From: Mesorhizobium_B sp035998495
Lineage (GTDB): Bacteria > Pseudomonadota > Alphaproteobacteria > Rhizobiales > Rhizobiaceae
Length of the DNA stretch: 64,000 nt
Assembly: GCA_035998495.1 (NCBI GenBank)
Contig: DASYHP010000083.1
Coordinates: 68,674-132,673 of the forward strand
Direction: 5' to 3'
Part shown: in pieces, positions 36,553-45,394 of the stretch
How the letters are laid out: the number at the start of each line of letters is the position of its first letter
How positions within the stretch are numbered: the stretch's first letter is position 1
Position numbers and translations under genes: made by a program
The notes under the pieces: model-generated
Told to the model about the DNA's origin: nothing
What the model saw: only the letters and a program-made list of their open reading frames with translations
Database searches by the model: none

Positions 36553-37600
36553 ATGCCGATGAGGGCAAGGCCGCGCATCGTCGTTGTTGGCGGCGGCGTC
36601 ATGGGAGCATCGGTGGCATGGCACCTTGCGCGTGCCGAAGCGGACGTGCTGCTGTTGGAGCGGTTGCCGGTGAGCGCTGGGGGCGTGACCCGGTGGTCCT
36701 ATGGTTGGGTTGGCACCAGTGCCGGGCGGCCCTCTGACGACCCGGTGTGCTTCGCTCTTCAGAGGCGGGCAATCCAGGAGTTTGCGAGCCTCGACATGGC
36801 TCTCGGCGGGATGCCCAAAGCCGCCCTGGGAGCGATCGTCTGGGAGGCGACGGCGGACGCGACCGCCGCACTCATCGCGGAACAGCGGCAGGCCGGAATT
36901 GGAATGGAGGCCCTCTCGCGCCCTCAGATCGCCGCTATTGAGCCACGCTTGGCCGTGCCTCATGATCTCGCCGCTTTCGCGCCCGACGACTTTGCCGTTG
37001 AGCCGATTGATTTCGTCCAGCGGCTGCTTGCGGGTGCGGAAAGTGCTGGGGCGACGATCCGCTTCAACACCCTTGTGGTGGCGATCGAGACGCGAAATGG
37101 CCGCGTCACGGGTGTTCGCACAAAGGCAGGGCAGGTGCCGGCCGACTTCGTCGTGCTGGCGAACGCCATGGGCGCCCTGGATCTCGCTGCGCCGCTCGAC
37201 GTGGCGCTGCCGCTGCGAAGCGAGCCTGCCGTGCTGATGCGCTTCAAGGCCGAGCAGGGCCTGGTCCGGCACATCCTTTATGGAGACCGGTCTGGAAGTC
37301 CGCCCTGGGCTGTTGCCGTCCGGCCTTGCTTCGGCGGCGGCTTACCCGGAAGACGGCGAAAGCGCCATGGAGGGGTTGGCATCTAGCACGGCCGAGCGCA
37401 TTGCGCGCCTCTTTGTGAAGAGGCCGAAGCTGTCGCTCCTATCCATCCGAGCCGCATTCCGACCAATGACGGGGGATGACCAGCCGCTGAATGGGTTCAT
37501 CCCTCATGTTGAGGGACTCTATGCGCTGGTCGCTCATCCCGGGGTGATGCTGGCGCCTTACCTCGGACGGCTGGCGGCGAAGACCATTGCTGGAGCCTGA
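36553..37600 (+). pseudogene. FAD-dependent amino-acid-oxidase-like gene, frameshifted
   Basis: The first frame begins MPMRARPRIVVVGGGVMGAS, a DAO-family FAD fold (GxGxxG), and stays family-like to about residue 245 (LMRFKAEQGLVRHILYGD). It then runs out of register and stops at 37386. The other frame, open from 37280, supplies the missing end: GLEVRPGLLPSGLASAAAYP and FRPMTGDDQPLNGFIPHVEG, then HPGVMLAPYLGRLAAKTI. One frameshift between about 37280 and 37310 joins them into a normal product of about 348 residues. Either a recent pseudogene or a sequencing error. GGGAG precedes the start. Confidence 0.8.
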
Positions 37601-37635
37601 GAGCCGCCAGAATGGGCCTGAACGGGTCTGCTTAC

Positions 37636-38340
37636 CTAATCCCTCAAGATCAGCCGGTCGCCGCGCATGTCGAAGCCGGTGAGCGTGCCGATGAAGTTCA
37701 TGCCGAGCAGGCTCTGATCGAGCGCATCCGGCTGCGCCACGAGCAGCGGCACGCGCCGGCGCACGATCTCGCCCACCGCGATCTCCTCGGCCACCGCGCG
37801 CGCGGCCCGCGCCGTGCCGTTGGCGGTCGCCACCGGCACCGTGAACGAGAGGCTTTCAGGGTCGAGTCCGATGCGGGCGGCATCCCGCGCGGTCAGCACG
37901 GTTGCCGAGGCGCCGGTGTCCACGAGCATGGTGACCGGCTCGCCATTGACCGTGACCTGCGCCTCGAAGTGCCCGGCCAGGCCGCGCTGAAGCATCACGG
38001 CGGCACGGCCGTCCTCGTCCTGAAACGCCAGCGGGCTGCCGGGCACGAGCCCCGCCGTCAACCGGCTCGCCACGTCCTGAAGTTCGTAGCGGTACTGATA
38101 GCCGCCGACCAGGGCCAGCAGGATCAGGAGCCAGAGCGCGGCGCTGCGCAGCCCGGCGCCACCCATCGATCCGCGCCGGAATAGGCCGGCGGCGATCAGG
38201 AGGCCGATCGCGCCCAGAAAGACCATCCGCGCGAAATCGTCATTGGCCACGCCGAACGTCGAGCCGGCGTCGTTGTTGAGGAGCAGCAGTGAGAGCCCGC
38301 CGCCGAGCACCGCCATCAACACCCAGAACAGGCGGCTCAT
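37636..38340 (-). CDS. Membrane-anchored retropepsin-like aspartic protease (TIGR02281 type)
   Basis: A 234-residue protein with two or three N-terminal membrane segments and a C-terminal clan AA aspartic protease domain. The catalytic motif VDTGASATVL is at about residues 140-149, and the second family block QSLLGMNFIGTLTGF is intact. It should act in the periplasm. Its ATG overlaps the stop of the DUF1289 gene (ATGA), so both form one operon. Confidence 0.87.
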   Translation of the reverse strand: MSRLFWVLMAVLGGGLSLLLLNNDAGSTFGVANDDFARMVFLGAIGLLIAAGLFRRGSMGGAGLRSAALWLLILLALVGGYQYRYELQDVASRLTAGLVPGSPLAFQDEDGRAAVMLQRGLAGHFEAQVTVNGEPVTMLVDTGASATVLTARDAARIGLDPESLSFTVPVATANGTARAARAVAEEIAVGEIVRRRVPLLVAQPDALDQSLLGMNFIGTLTGFDMRGDRLILRD

Positions 38341-38573
38341 GACAGCGTCTCGCCGCGGTCGCGCGCAAGCCTGGCGCGCCGGGTTTCCCGCCGGGGCCGC
38401 CGCTCCACGGTCTCGAGCCGCGCGGGCAGTTCGGCCATCACCTGGCGGCGCGCCTCGGGCGTCATGCCGATCCAGGCGCCGATCTCGTCCTTCGTGCGCC
38501 CGCAGCCGAAGCAGAAACCCGTCTTCAGGTCGATCGAGCAGACGAGGATGCAGGGGGATTCGATGAGGCTCAC
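38337..38573 (-). CDS. DUF1289 domain protein
   Basis: A 78-residue protein with the four-Cys pattern of DUF1289: SPCILVCSIDLKTGFCFGCG, followed by RTKDEIGAWIGMT. The Cys suggest a metal or Fe-S site; the function is unknown. The start is GTG at 38573 (VSLIESPC); the frame stays open further upstream without domain support. It overlaps the downstream aspartic protease gene and is divergent from cobT. Confidence 0.82.
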   Translation of the reverse strand: MSLIESPCILVCSIDLKTGFCFGCGRTKDEIGAWIGMTPEARRQVMAELPARLETVERRPRRETRRARLARDRGETLS

Positions 38574-38677
38574 GCTGGGCCGTCCTGTGTCCGGCTTGAG
38601 ATGGGCCAAGCTTGCCGGCGATGCAAGTCCGCGCCATTTGGCGGACCGAAGCCTTCCAGCCCCGAAGGGAGCCCCCA

Positions 38678-39655
38678 TTGCCGCCAGACGCAAGCCCGCT
38701 CGACGACGCCCGAAGGCTGGTGCTCGATCTCCGCCGGCCCGAGGGCCTGGCCAAGGGCGGAACGCATAAGGCGGACGGCCTCGGCCGGCCGGGCCGCTTG
38801 GTCGAGATCGCTGACCGGATCGCCGCTCTTCGCGCCCCGCGGCCGCTGCTGGTCGATCGGGGCCATATCGTGGTGTTCGCAGGCTCGCATGGCGTCGCCA
38901 CGCGCGGCGTCTCGACCATAGCCGCAACGGAAGTGGCGGCCGCGGTGGCGCGAATCGGCGAGGGGACGGACCCGCTCAACGCGCTCTGCGCGGCGGGCGA
39001 TCTCGGCCTGAAACTGTTCGAGCTGGCGCTGGAGGTTCCCACGGCCGATTTCACCGAAGCGCCTGCGCTCGACGAGCGCGCCTGCGCGGCGACGGTCGCT
39101 TTCGGCATGGAGGCGGTCGCGGGCGGCGCGGACCTCCTGGCGTTGGGCGCGCTGGGCGCGGGCGGGGAGGCGGCGAGCGCCGCGATCTTCGCCGCCCTCG
39201 GCGGGGGCGGCGCGGAGACGTGGGCTGGCGGCGACCACCTGCCCGAGCACGTCCGCCGCCGGCAGGTGGAGGCGGTGGAGGAGGCGCTGATCCGCCATCG
39301 GGGGGACCTGAACGATCCGCTCGCCATCCTGCACCGCGTGGGCGGACGCGAGCATGCGGCGATCTTCGGCGCGATCGTCGCCGCACGCACGGAGCGCGTC
39401 GCCGTGCTGCTCGACGGCCCGGTGGCGGCCTCGGCCGCGCTTCTCCTCCACAGGCTGAACCCGGAAGGCTTGGCGCACTGCTTCCTGGCCCATCGGCTCG
39501 CCGTTCCCGCGCAAGGGGAAGCCGCGGCGCAAGCGGGCCTCCTGCCGCTCCTCGATCTCGGCCTGTTCGCCGGCGACGGGCAGGCCGGCGCGATCGCCGC
39601 CGGCGTGGTCAAGGCTGCGGTCGTCGCCGCCAATGCGGCGAAGCCCGCGCGTTGA
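38678..39655 (+). CDS. cobT: CobT, nicotinate-nucleotide-dimethylbenzimidazole phosphoribosyltransferase
   Basis: A 325-residue enzyme that makes alpha-ribazole phosphate for the lower ligand of cobalamin. Family blocks are VVFAGSHGVATRGVS, the Asn-rich GEGTDPLNALC segment, and the catalytic Glu region near the C-terminus. I chose TTG at 38678 because GAAGGGAG lies six bases before it and the protein then begins PPDASPLDDARRLVLDL like other family members. An ATG at 38621 would add 19 residues. No cobalamin riboswitch or other cob gene is adjacent. Confidence 0.85.
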   Translation: MPPDASPLDDARRLVLDLRRPEGLAKGGTHKADGLGRPGRLVEIADRIAALRAPRPLLVDRGHIVVFAGSHGVATRGVSTIAATEVAAAVARIGEGTDPLNALCAAGDLGLKLFELALEVPTADFTEAPALDERACAATVAFGMEAVAGGADLLALGALGAGGEAASAAIFAALGGGGAETWAGGDHLPEHVRRRQVEAVEEALIRHRGDLNDPLAILHRVGGREHAAIFGAIVAARTERVAVLLDGPVAASAALLLHRLNPEGLAHCFLAHRLAVPAQGEAAAQAGLLPLLDLGLFAGDGQAGAIAAGVVKAAVVAANAAKPAR

Positions 39656-39662
39656 GCGGCTT

Positions 39663-41183
39663 CTAGCGCCGTCCGCCGGCGCGCCCGGCCACGGGAAAGG
39701 CCGGCAGCGCCTCCATCACCCGGTTGGGGGGGAAGAGGGCGAGCGCCTCCGTGCCCTCGCGGAGCTTCGACCGGAGCTCGAAGCTTCCCCCATGAATGGT
39801 GAGCAGCTTCTGCACGATGGGCAGGCCGAGCCCCGTGCCCTGTTCGGCGCTCTTGATGGCGATCGAGCCCTGGCCGAACGCCGAAAGCACCACCGGAATC
39901 TCGTCGGCGGGAATGCCCGGTCCCCGGTCCTTGATCGAGACATATTGCCCGCCGCCCGCCGTCCAGCCCACGCGCACGGCGATCTCGCTTCCTGTGGGCG
40001 CGAACTTCACCGCGTTGGATAAAAGGTTCAGCACGATCTGCCGCACCGCGCGCGCATCGGCGAACAGCCGCGGCAGGCCGCGCTCGAACTCAGGCGCGAT
40101 CTTGAGATCCTTGTTGCGCGCCTTGATCTCGAACATGCGGCAGCAGTCCTCCACCACCGCTGTGAGCACCACCGGCTCTTCGTGGAGCTGGTAGCGGCCC
40201 GCCTCGATGCGCGACAGGTCGAGGATCTCGTTGATGAGATCGAGCAGGTGCTGGCCCGACTGGTGGATGTCGCGGGCATATTCCCGATAGGTCGGGTTGT
40301 GGATCGGCCCGAGCACCTCGCCGGCCATCACTTCGGAGAAGCCGAGAATGGCGTTGAGCGGCGTGCGCAGCTCATGGCTCATGGAGGCGAGAAAGCGCGA
40401 CTTGGCGAGGTTGGCCTCTTCCGCCCGTTCCCGCGCCTCATCCGACATCGACTTGGCGGTTTCGAGCTCGGCGATCAACGCGTCCTTTTCGCTGCGGAAG
40501 CAGAGGATGGCGAGCGCGGATTGCCGCAGGTTGCGGGCGACGAACATCAGGAACGGCAGCGCGCCTGCGGTCAATGCGCCGAGCGCCGCCTCTTCCAGAC
40601 TTCCCTGCCGCAGGCCTTGCACCGCGAAAAGGGCGACGGGCGGGACGAAGCCGGCCACAAGCGCGCCGCGAAGCGCCCAGCCCGTCAGCGTCATGGCGGC
40701 CATGGCGACGGTCAGTCCCGCCGCCTTCACCACCGCGGAAAGGCCAGGTTGGCAGGCCTCGCAGGCCGAAAGCGTCAGCGCCACCCATCCCGCGCCCGCC
40801 AGCATGTGCGACGCCAGGAAGAAGCGCTCCCGGAAGGCCAGACCTTCGCCTTCGTCCTCCCGCTCGAAGAGCAGGGCCGGCAGAATCGGCGCGAGCTGCA
40901 ACAGGCCGGCCGCCAGGCCCCAGCCGAACGCCGCGGCCGGAGCCATGCCGAGCCGCCAGAGCGCAAGCGCGACAAGCGCGGCGATCCCCGCCATGACCGG
41001 CGCGCCGCGGCGCGAGGCGTCCGCGTGGATCCGGAGGAACTCGGCGTCGTAAGCCGCCGTTCCCGCCTGCTGCGACAGGCGCTCGCGCGCCCTGCGGATC
41101 GTCTGCGCCACCTCGGTGTTGCGGCGCGCGTGCCTGCGGTCCACAATGTTCTTGTCCGGCGTGCCGGAGCGGTGCAGCGCCAT
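39663..41183 (-). CDS. Membrane sensor histidine kinase (PleC/PdhS-like)
   Basis: A 506-residue kinase. Residues about 60-230 hold six hydrophobic segments. The DHp domain has the phospho-acceptor H270 in SMSHELRTPLNAILGF, the alphaproteobacterial variant GPIHNPTYREYARDIHQSG follows, and the ATPase domain shows N-box LLSNAVKFAP, G1 IKDRGPGIP and G2 GTGLGLPIVQ. These are features of cell-cycle kinases of the PleC/DivJ group. No response regulator gene is adjacent, so it is an orphan kinase. Signal unknown. Confidence 0.88.
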   Translation of the reverse strand: MALHRSGTPDKNIVDRRHARRNTEVAQTIRRARERLSQQAGTAAYDAEFLRIHADASRRGAPVMAGIAALVALALWRLGMAPAAAFGWGLAAGLLQLAPILPALLFEREDEGEGLAFRERFFLASHMLAGAGWVALTLSACEACQPGLSAVVKAAGLTVAMAAMTLTGWALRGALVAGFVPPVALFAVQGLRQGSLEEAALGALTAGALPFLMFVARNLRQSALAILCFRSEKDALIAELETAKSMSDEARERAEEANLAKSRFLASMSHELRTPLNAILGFSEVMAGEVLGPIHNPTYREYARDIHQSGQHLLDLINEILDLSRIEAGRYQLHEEPVVLTAVVEDCCRMFEIKARNKDLKIAPEFERGLPRLFADARAVRQIVLNLLSNAVKFAPTGSEIAVRVGWTAGGGQYVSIKDRGPGIPADEIPVVLSAFGQGSIAIKSAEQGTGLGLPIVQKLLTIHGGSFELRSKLREGTEALALFPPNRVMEALPAFPVAGRAGGRR

Positions 41184-41267
41184 GACCGGCTTTGGGATCG
41201 AGGGGTACTTGAGCTGAGGGCAAGCCTAGGCCGCAATGATTAAGGCTCCCTTTGCCATGTCGGACGA

Positions 41268-41921
41268 ATGGCCATGACCGTCTTGCGGCGGGTGCGCCGG
41301 TCGCGGAAGAGCGGGCCGCTTGGCCGGCTGGGCGACGTGCTGCTGGCCTTGGCGATCCTCGCGGCCGCGGCCTTCGCGGCGCACCGCATCGACCCGCCGC
41401 AGACGTTTTCCCGTTCCGGCCCGGTGAAGGTGCATGACGGCGACACGCTGACGGTCGCGGGCGAGCGCGTTCGGCTCATCGGCATCGACGCCCCGGAGCT
41501 CAAGCAGACCTGCCGGCGCCAGAACGGGGATTATCCGTGCGGGCGCGTGTCGCGCGACGCCCTGGTGGCGCTGATCGGCGGGCGCGATGTTTCCTGCCGG
41601 GCCGACAAGCGCGACCGCTACCGCCGGCTCCTGGGCCGCTGCCATGCGGGAGGGACGGATCTCAACGCGGAGCTGATCCGCAGCGGCTGGGCCGTGGCCT
41701 ATGGCGCGGAGTACCGTGACTTGGAGGCCGGCGCCCGCGCGAAAGGCGAGGGGCTCTGGGCCGGCAGTTTCGAAACACCGCGCGACTGGCGCACGCGGCA
41801 TGGCGACGCCGCCGATCTTGAATTCGGCGTCGTGGCGGAGTGGATCGTCAGTTTGGGCGAGGCGGTCGGGCTGATCGACCCGATCGAATGGCAGGCGGAA
41901 AGCGAAACGGAGGGTTTATGA
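41268..41921 (+). CDS. Membrane-anchored thermonuclease family protein
   Basis: A 217-residue protein with an N-terminal anchor (LGDVLLALAILAAAAFAAH) and a staphylococcal-nuclease domain. Visible motifs are VHDGDTLTVAGERVRLIGID, APELKQTC and the catalytic Arg in DKRDRYRRLLGRC. It may cut nucleic acid in the periplasm. A second ATG two codons later could be the start. Its stop overlaps the GST gene (ATGA). Confidence 0.85.
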   Translation: MAMTVLRRVRRSRKSGPLGRLGDVLLALAILAAAAFAAHRIDPPQTFSRSGPVKVHDGDTLTVAGERVRLIGIDAPELKQTCRRQNGDYPCGRVSRDALVALIGGRDVSCRADKRDRYRRLLGRCHAGGTDLNAELIRSGWAVAYGAEYRDLEAGARAKGEGLWAGSFETPRDWRTRHGDAADLEFGVVAEWIVSLGEAVGLIDPIEWQAESETEGL

Positions 41922-42529
41922 AGCTTTACGACGGCGGCCGCGCGCCCAACCCGCGCCGGGTGCGCGTGTTCCTGGCCGAGAAAGCCATTTCCGTGCCGCT
42001 CGTGCCCGTCGACATGGCGGCCCTTGAGCACAGGCGCGACAAATTCGCCAAGCTCAACCCGCTCCAGCGCCTGCCCGTGCTGGAGCTCGACGACGGCACG
42101 GCGCTGACCGAGTCGATCGCGATCTGCCGCTATTTCGAGGCGCTGCAGCCCGAGCCCGCCCTGTTCGGCCGGGGTCCGCTCGGGATCGCGACCGTGGAGA
42201 TGTGGCAGCGCCGGGTGGAGCTTCACCTTCTCGCGGCTGTCGCCGCCGCCTTCCGCCATACCCATCCCGCCATGAAGGACTGGGAAACGCCGCAGGTGCC
42301 GGAATGGGGCGAGGCCAACCGGCCCAAGGCGGTCGAGTTCCTGCATTTCCTGGACCGCGAGCTGGCGGAAAGGCCCTTCATCGCGGGCAAGGATTACTCC
42401 GTCGCCGACATCACCGGCATGATCGCCATCGACTTCATGAAGCCGGCCCGCATCACGGTGCCGACTGAGCTCGAAAACGTGCTGCGCTGGTACGAAGAGG
42501 TGTCGGCCCGGCCGAGCGCCAGGGCGTGA
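41918..42529 (+). CDS. Glutathione S-transferase family protein
   Basis: A 203-residue GST with a thioredoxin-like N-terminal domain (MKLYDGGRAPNPRRVRVFLA; the glutathione-binding block RLPVLELDDGTALTESIAIC) and an all-helical C-terminal domain (ERPFIAGKDYSVADITGM). It starts within the nuclease stop codon and its own stop overlaps the GTG of the glycosylase gene, so three genes are translationally chained. Substrate not predictable. Confidence 0.87.
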   Translation: MKLYDGGRAPNPRRVRVFLAEKAISVPLVPVDMAALEHRRDKFAKLNPLQRLPVLELDDGTALTESIAICRYFEALQPEPALFGRGPLGIATVEMWQRRVELHLLAAVAAAFRHTHPAMKDWETPQVPEWGEANRPKAVEFLHFLDRELAERPFIAGKDYSVADITGMIAIDFMKPARITVPTELENVLRWYEEVSARPSARA

Positions 42530-43206
42530 GCGAGCTGGGCGGGCTCGCCGCCGAAATCCGCGCCTGCCGCATCTGCCGTGACCGGCCCGTCGGCAGGCCC
42601 ATGCCGCACGAACCACGGCCGATCCTGATGGAGTCGGCGACCGCGCGGATCATGATCGCGAGCCAGGCGCCGGGCGCAAGGGCGCATGCGAGCGGGGTGC
42701 CGTTCGACGACCCGTCCGGCGTCCGGCTGCGAAACTGGCTCGGGGTTTCCCGCGAAGAGTTCTACCGGCCCGGCAACTTCATCATCGCGCCGATGGGCTT
42801 CTGATTCCCTGGCCATGACGCGGCGGGCGGCGACCTGCCGCCACGGCGCGAATGCGCCCCCGCCTGGCGGCCGAAACTCCTGCCGCTGATGCCGCAGGTC
42901 GATCTCGTCCTCGTCATCGGCCTTTACGCCCAGACTTGGCACATCGGCCGCCGCCGCGCCGCCTCGCTCACTGAGACGGTGCGGAACTGGCGCGCGGTGT
43001 TCGCAGCCTCGGGCGCGCCGCGCCTCCTGCCTTTGCCGCACCCGTCCTGGCGCAACACGTCCTGGCTTAAGCGCAACCCGTGGTTCGGGGCCGAGTTATT
43101 GCCCGTCTTGCGCGATCAGGTGCGGGAGCGGATCGGCGCGCCTGGCGCAACGACAGCGGACAAGAGTCGGCATCCCGGAGAAAAATCGTCTTGTGGTGAT
43201 GCCTAA
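42526..43206 (+). pseudogene. Uracil-DNA glycosylase family gene with in-frame TGA
   Basis: The first part (MSELGGLAAEIRACRICRDR; MIASQAPGARAHASGVPFDD; FIIAPMGF) and the second part (FPGHDAAGGDLPPRRECAPA; LVLVIGLYAQTW; LPLPHPSWRNTSWL) are in the same frame, split by TGA at 42802-42804. Relatives usually have Cys at this place (MGFCFPG), so TGC to TGA is the likely change. The parts together span a full UDG-family domain of about 226 residues. As it stands the product would lack the second half including the HPS motif. Could be a nonsense pseudogene or a read error. Confidence 0.8.
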
Positions 43207-43243
43207 TAGGCGGATAAGTGGCAAAAAATACCCGGAGCCCCTC

Positions 43244-43738
43244 ATGGACCGCCTCGACCGGAAAATCCTCCGCCTCCTTCAGGAGGACGCCACGCTCGCC
43301 GTGGCCGACATCGCCAAAAAGGTGGGACTTTCGACCACGCCATGCTGGCGGCGCATCCAGAAGCTGGAGGAGGAGGGCGTGATCCGCGGCCGCGTGGCCG
43401 TGCTCGACCCCGTCAAGGTGAACGTGCGCGTCACCGTTTTCGTGTCGATCCGCACCAACACGCACAGCCTGGAATGGCTGCGCCGCTTCTCCGAGGTGAT
43501 CGGGGAGTTCCCCGAAGTGGTCGAGTTCTACCGCATGAGCGGCGACGTGGATTACCTCCTGCGCGTGGTGGTGCCGGACATCGCGGCCTATGACGCCTTC
43601 TACAAGCGCCTGATCGCCAAGATCGAGATCCGCGACGTCTCGTCTGCCTTCGCCATGGAGCAGATCAAGTACACGACCGAACTGCCGCTCGACTACATGC
43701 ATCTCGACAAGGAGCACCCGGCCTCCAGCGCGGCCTGA
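43244..43738 (+). CDS. Lrp/AsnC family transcriptional regulator
   Basis: A 164-residue regulator with an N-terminal helix-turn-helix (MDRLDRKILRLLQEDATLAV; KKVGLSTTPCWRRIQKLEEE) and a C-terminal RAM ligand domain (FYRMSGDVDYLLRVVVPDI). These proteins respond to amino acids. The start is set by the domain; an upstream frame adds 17 residues without conservation. Target genes are not clear: the neighbour downstream is a cation exporter. A second Lrp-type gene (putR) is in the window. Confidence 0.88.
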   Translation: MDRLDRKILRLLQEDATLAVADIAKKVGLSTTPCWRRIQKLEEEGVIRGRVAVLDPVKVNVRVTVFVSIRTNTHSLEWLRRFSEVIGEFPEVVEFYRMSGDVDYLLRVVVPDIAAYDAFYKRLIAKIEIRDVSSAFAMEQIKYTTELPLDYMHLDKEHPASSAA

Positions 43739-43814
43739 CGCCGCGGTTCGGCCGCGGACAGTGCGCGCGGGAAACTCGGGCGCGGGCTCGCCGTTGGGCG
43801 GAAAGGAAGCGGCT

Positions 43815-44756
43815 GTGGCTCAGATGGACGACATCGCGCATCTCACCCATCCCCATGATTTCCTGGGCCGTGCGCATGACCAAAACGCCCGGCGCACGCT
43901 GTGGGTGGTGGGGCTGACAGCCGCCATGATGGTGGCCGAGATCCTCGCCGGCTGGGCCTATAACTCCATGGCGCTCCTGGCCGACGGCTTTCACATGGCG
44001 ACCCATGCCGGTGCGCTGGGGCTTTCAGCGGCGGCTTACGCCTATGCCCGCCGGCACGCGAATAGCGCCCGCTTCAGCTTCGGCACGGGCAAGGTGAGCG
44101 ATCTCGCGGGCTTCGCCTCGGCGCTGATCCTGGGCGTATTCGCGCTCGGCATCGCGGCGGAGTCGGTCATGCGCTTCCTTGACCCCCAGCCTGTCGCCTT
44201 CGCGCAGGCCACGTTGGTGGCGGCCGTCGGCCTGGTCGTGAACATCGTCAGCGCATTGCTTCTGTCAGGCGGGATGGCTGGGCGTCATCACCATCACGGC
44301 CACGGTTCCCACCATGAACATGGGCACCAGCATCACGCGCATGCCGGCCAAACTTCGGACAACAACTTGCGCGCGGCTTATTTCCACGTCTTGGCGGATG
44401 CGCTCACCTCGCTGCTCGCCATCGCCGCCCTGCTTCTCGGCTCCATGCTTGCATGGGTGTGGCTCGACCCGGCGGTCGGCATCCTGGGCGCCGTCGTGAT
44501 CGCTCGCTGGTCGCTGGCGCTGATGCGCGACTCCGCCGCCGTTCTCCTCGACATGTCCGACCCGGAATTGGAGCGCGAGGTCCGCGAGGCCGTTGAACGG
44601 GGCGACGCCCGCATCACCGATCTCCATGTCTGGCGCGTGGGGCCGGAATCGCATGCGGCGATCGTGAGCGTCGCCGGCCCGGCGGATGCCGACACCGTCC
44701 GCCGCCGGCTCGCCACGATTCACGAACTCGCCCACGTCACCGTGGAGCGGTGCTGA
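43815..44756 (+). CDS. Cation diffusion facilitator (DmeF-type divalent metal exporter)
   Basis: A 313-residue CDF protein with six membrane segments. Metal-binding residues are in LLADGFHMATHAG (helix 2) and AAYFHVLADALTS (helix 5). A His-rich cytoplasmic loop (GRHHHHGHGSHHEHGHQHHA) lies between helices 4 and 5, as in Co/Ni/Zn exporters of the DmeF group. The GTG start at 43815 is supported by GGAAAGGAAG; ATG at 43824 is possible. No DmeR-type repressor gene is next to it. Confidence 0.87.
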   Translation: MAQMDDIAHLTHPHDFLGRAHDQNARRTLWVVGLTAAMMVAEILAGWAYNSMALLADGFHMATHAGALGLSAAAYAYARRHANSARFSFGTGKVSDLAGFASALILGVFALGIAAESVMRFLDPQPVAFAQATLVAAVGLVVNIVSALLLSGGMAGRHHHHGHGSHHEHGHQHHAHAGQTSDNNLRAAYFHVLADALTSLLAIAALLLGSMLAWVWLDPAVGILGAVVIARWSLALMRDSAAVLLDMSDPELEREVREAVERGDARITDLHVWRVGPESHAAIVSVAGPADADTVRRRLATIHELAHVTVERC

Positions 44757-44816
44757 TCAGACCTGCCGAGGCGCGTCGCTTATCCGTGCCACACGGACCA
44801 AGGCACTGCTGCGCCC

Positions 44817-45236
44817 TCACTCATCAAGCCCCGCGAGACAAGGATCGAGCATGATTTGGCGCTCTCCGACGCGGCTGTATCCTCCGCCGAAAAGGACGGT
44901 GTCCCCGACATCGCGATCATCCTTGCTGTAGGTTACGCACAGCACCTGGACATCCGCCTCATTGCACATGATCAGATAAGCAAGGGCGCCATCCCACTCT
45001 GCCGCAACCAGTTCGCCCTTGATCGCGAAGCTGACCCGGCTCTCCGTATCCGGGGCGTGGTCGATCCAGTATTTCACCGTCTCGCATGTCGCGGCGACTT
45101 CCGGATAGGCTTCGCCGAGCGTGAAGGGACTGTCAGCTCTCTGCCATTCCTGCGCATGCAGGGGTGACGACGTGAGCCCAAGCACGAATGCGCCAGCGAT
45201 GTGCGGCAGAGAGGCAGAGCGGCCCAAGGATCTCAT
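44817..45236 (-). CDS. Secreted hypothetical protein
   Basis: A 139-residue protein with a signal peptide (GAFVLGLTSSPLHAQ) and a mature part with four Cys that could form disulfides. No family recognised. Its general plan (signal ending in AQ, about 120-residue mature domain, Asp/Glu-rich) resembles the secreted protein at 33030-33491, but clear homology is not visible by eye. It is less GC-rich than neighbours. Confidence 0.6.
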   Translation of the reverse strand: MRSLGRSASLPHIAGAFVLGLTSSPLHAQEWQRADSPFTLGEAYPEVAATCETVKYWIDHAPDTESRVSFAIKGELVAAEWDGALAYLIMCNEADVQVLCVTYSKDDRDVGDTVLFGGGYSRVGERQIMLDPCLAGLDE

Positions 45237-45394
45237 TTCTCTCCTCCTTCCAGCGTTTTCGAGAGCGTGGCAGCGTCATTGCCGGTGCGAGCTGATACGG
45301 CTTGAGTTCGCTGCCGACACCCATGTTCGAGTCCGTCAGGACGCCGGCGGGAAATGGGCGATGGTCGCGTGACCGGCCGATCAGGGAAAGAGCA

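Noticed and set aside
42802..42804. Selenocysteine codon in the glycosylase gene
   Set aside because: The downstream stem lacks a SECIS-like apical loop and the family is not known to use Sec; a nonsense change is simpler.
33030..45236. The two small secreted proteins as paralogues
   Set aside because: They share size, signal peptide and Cys content, but no aligned block of identity could be found by eye.
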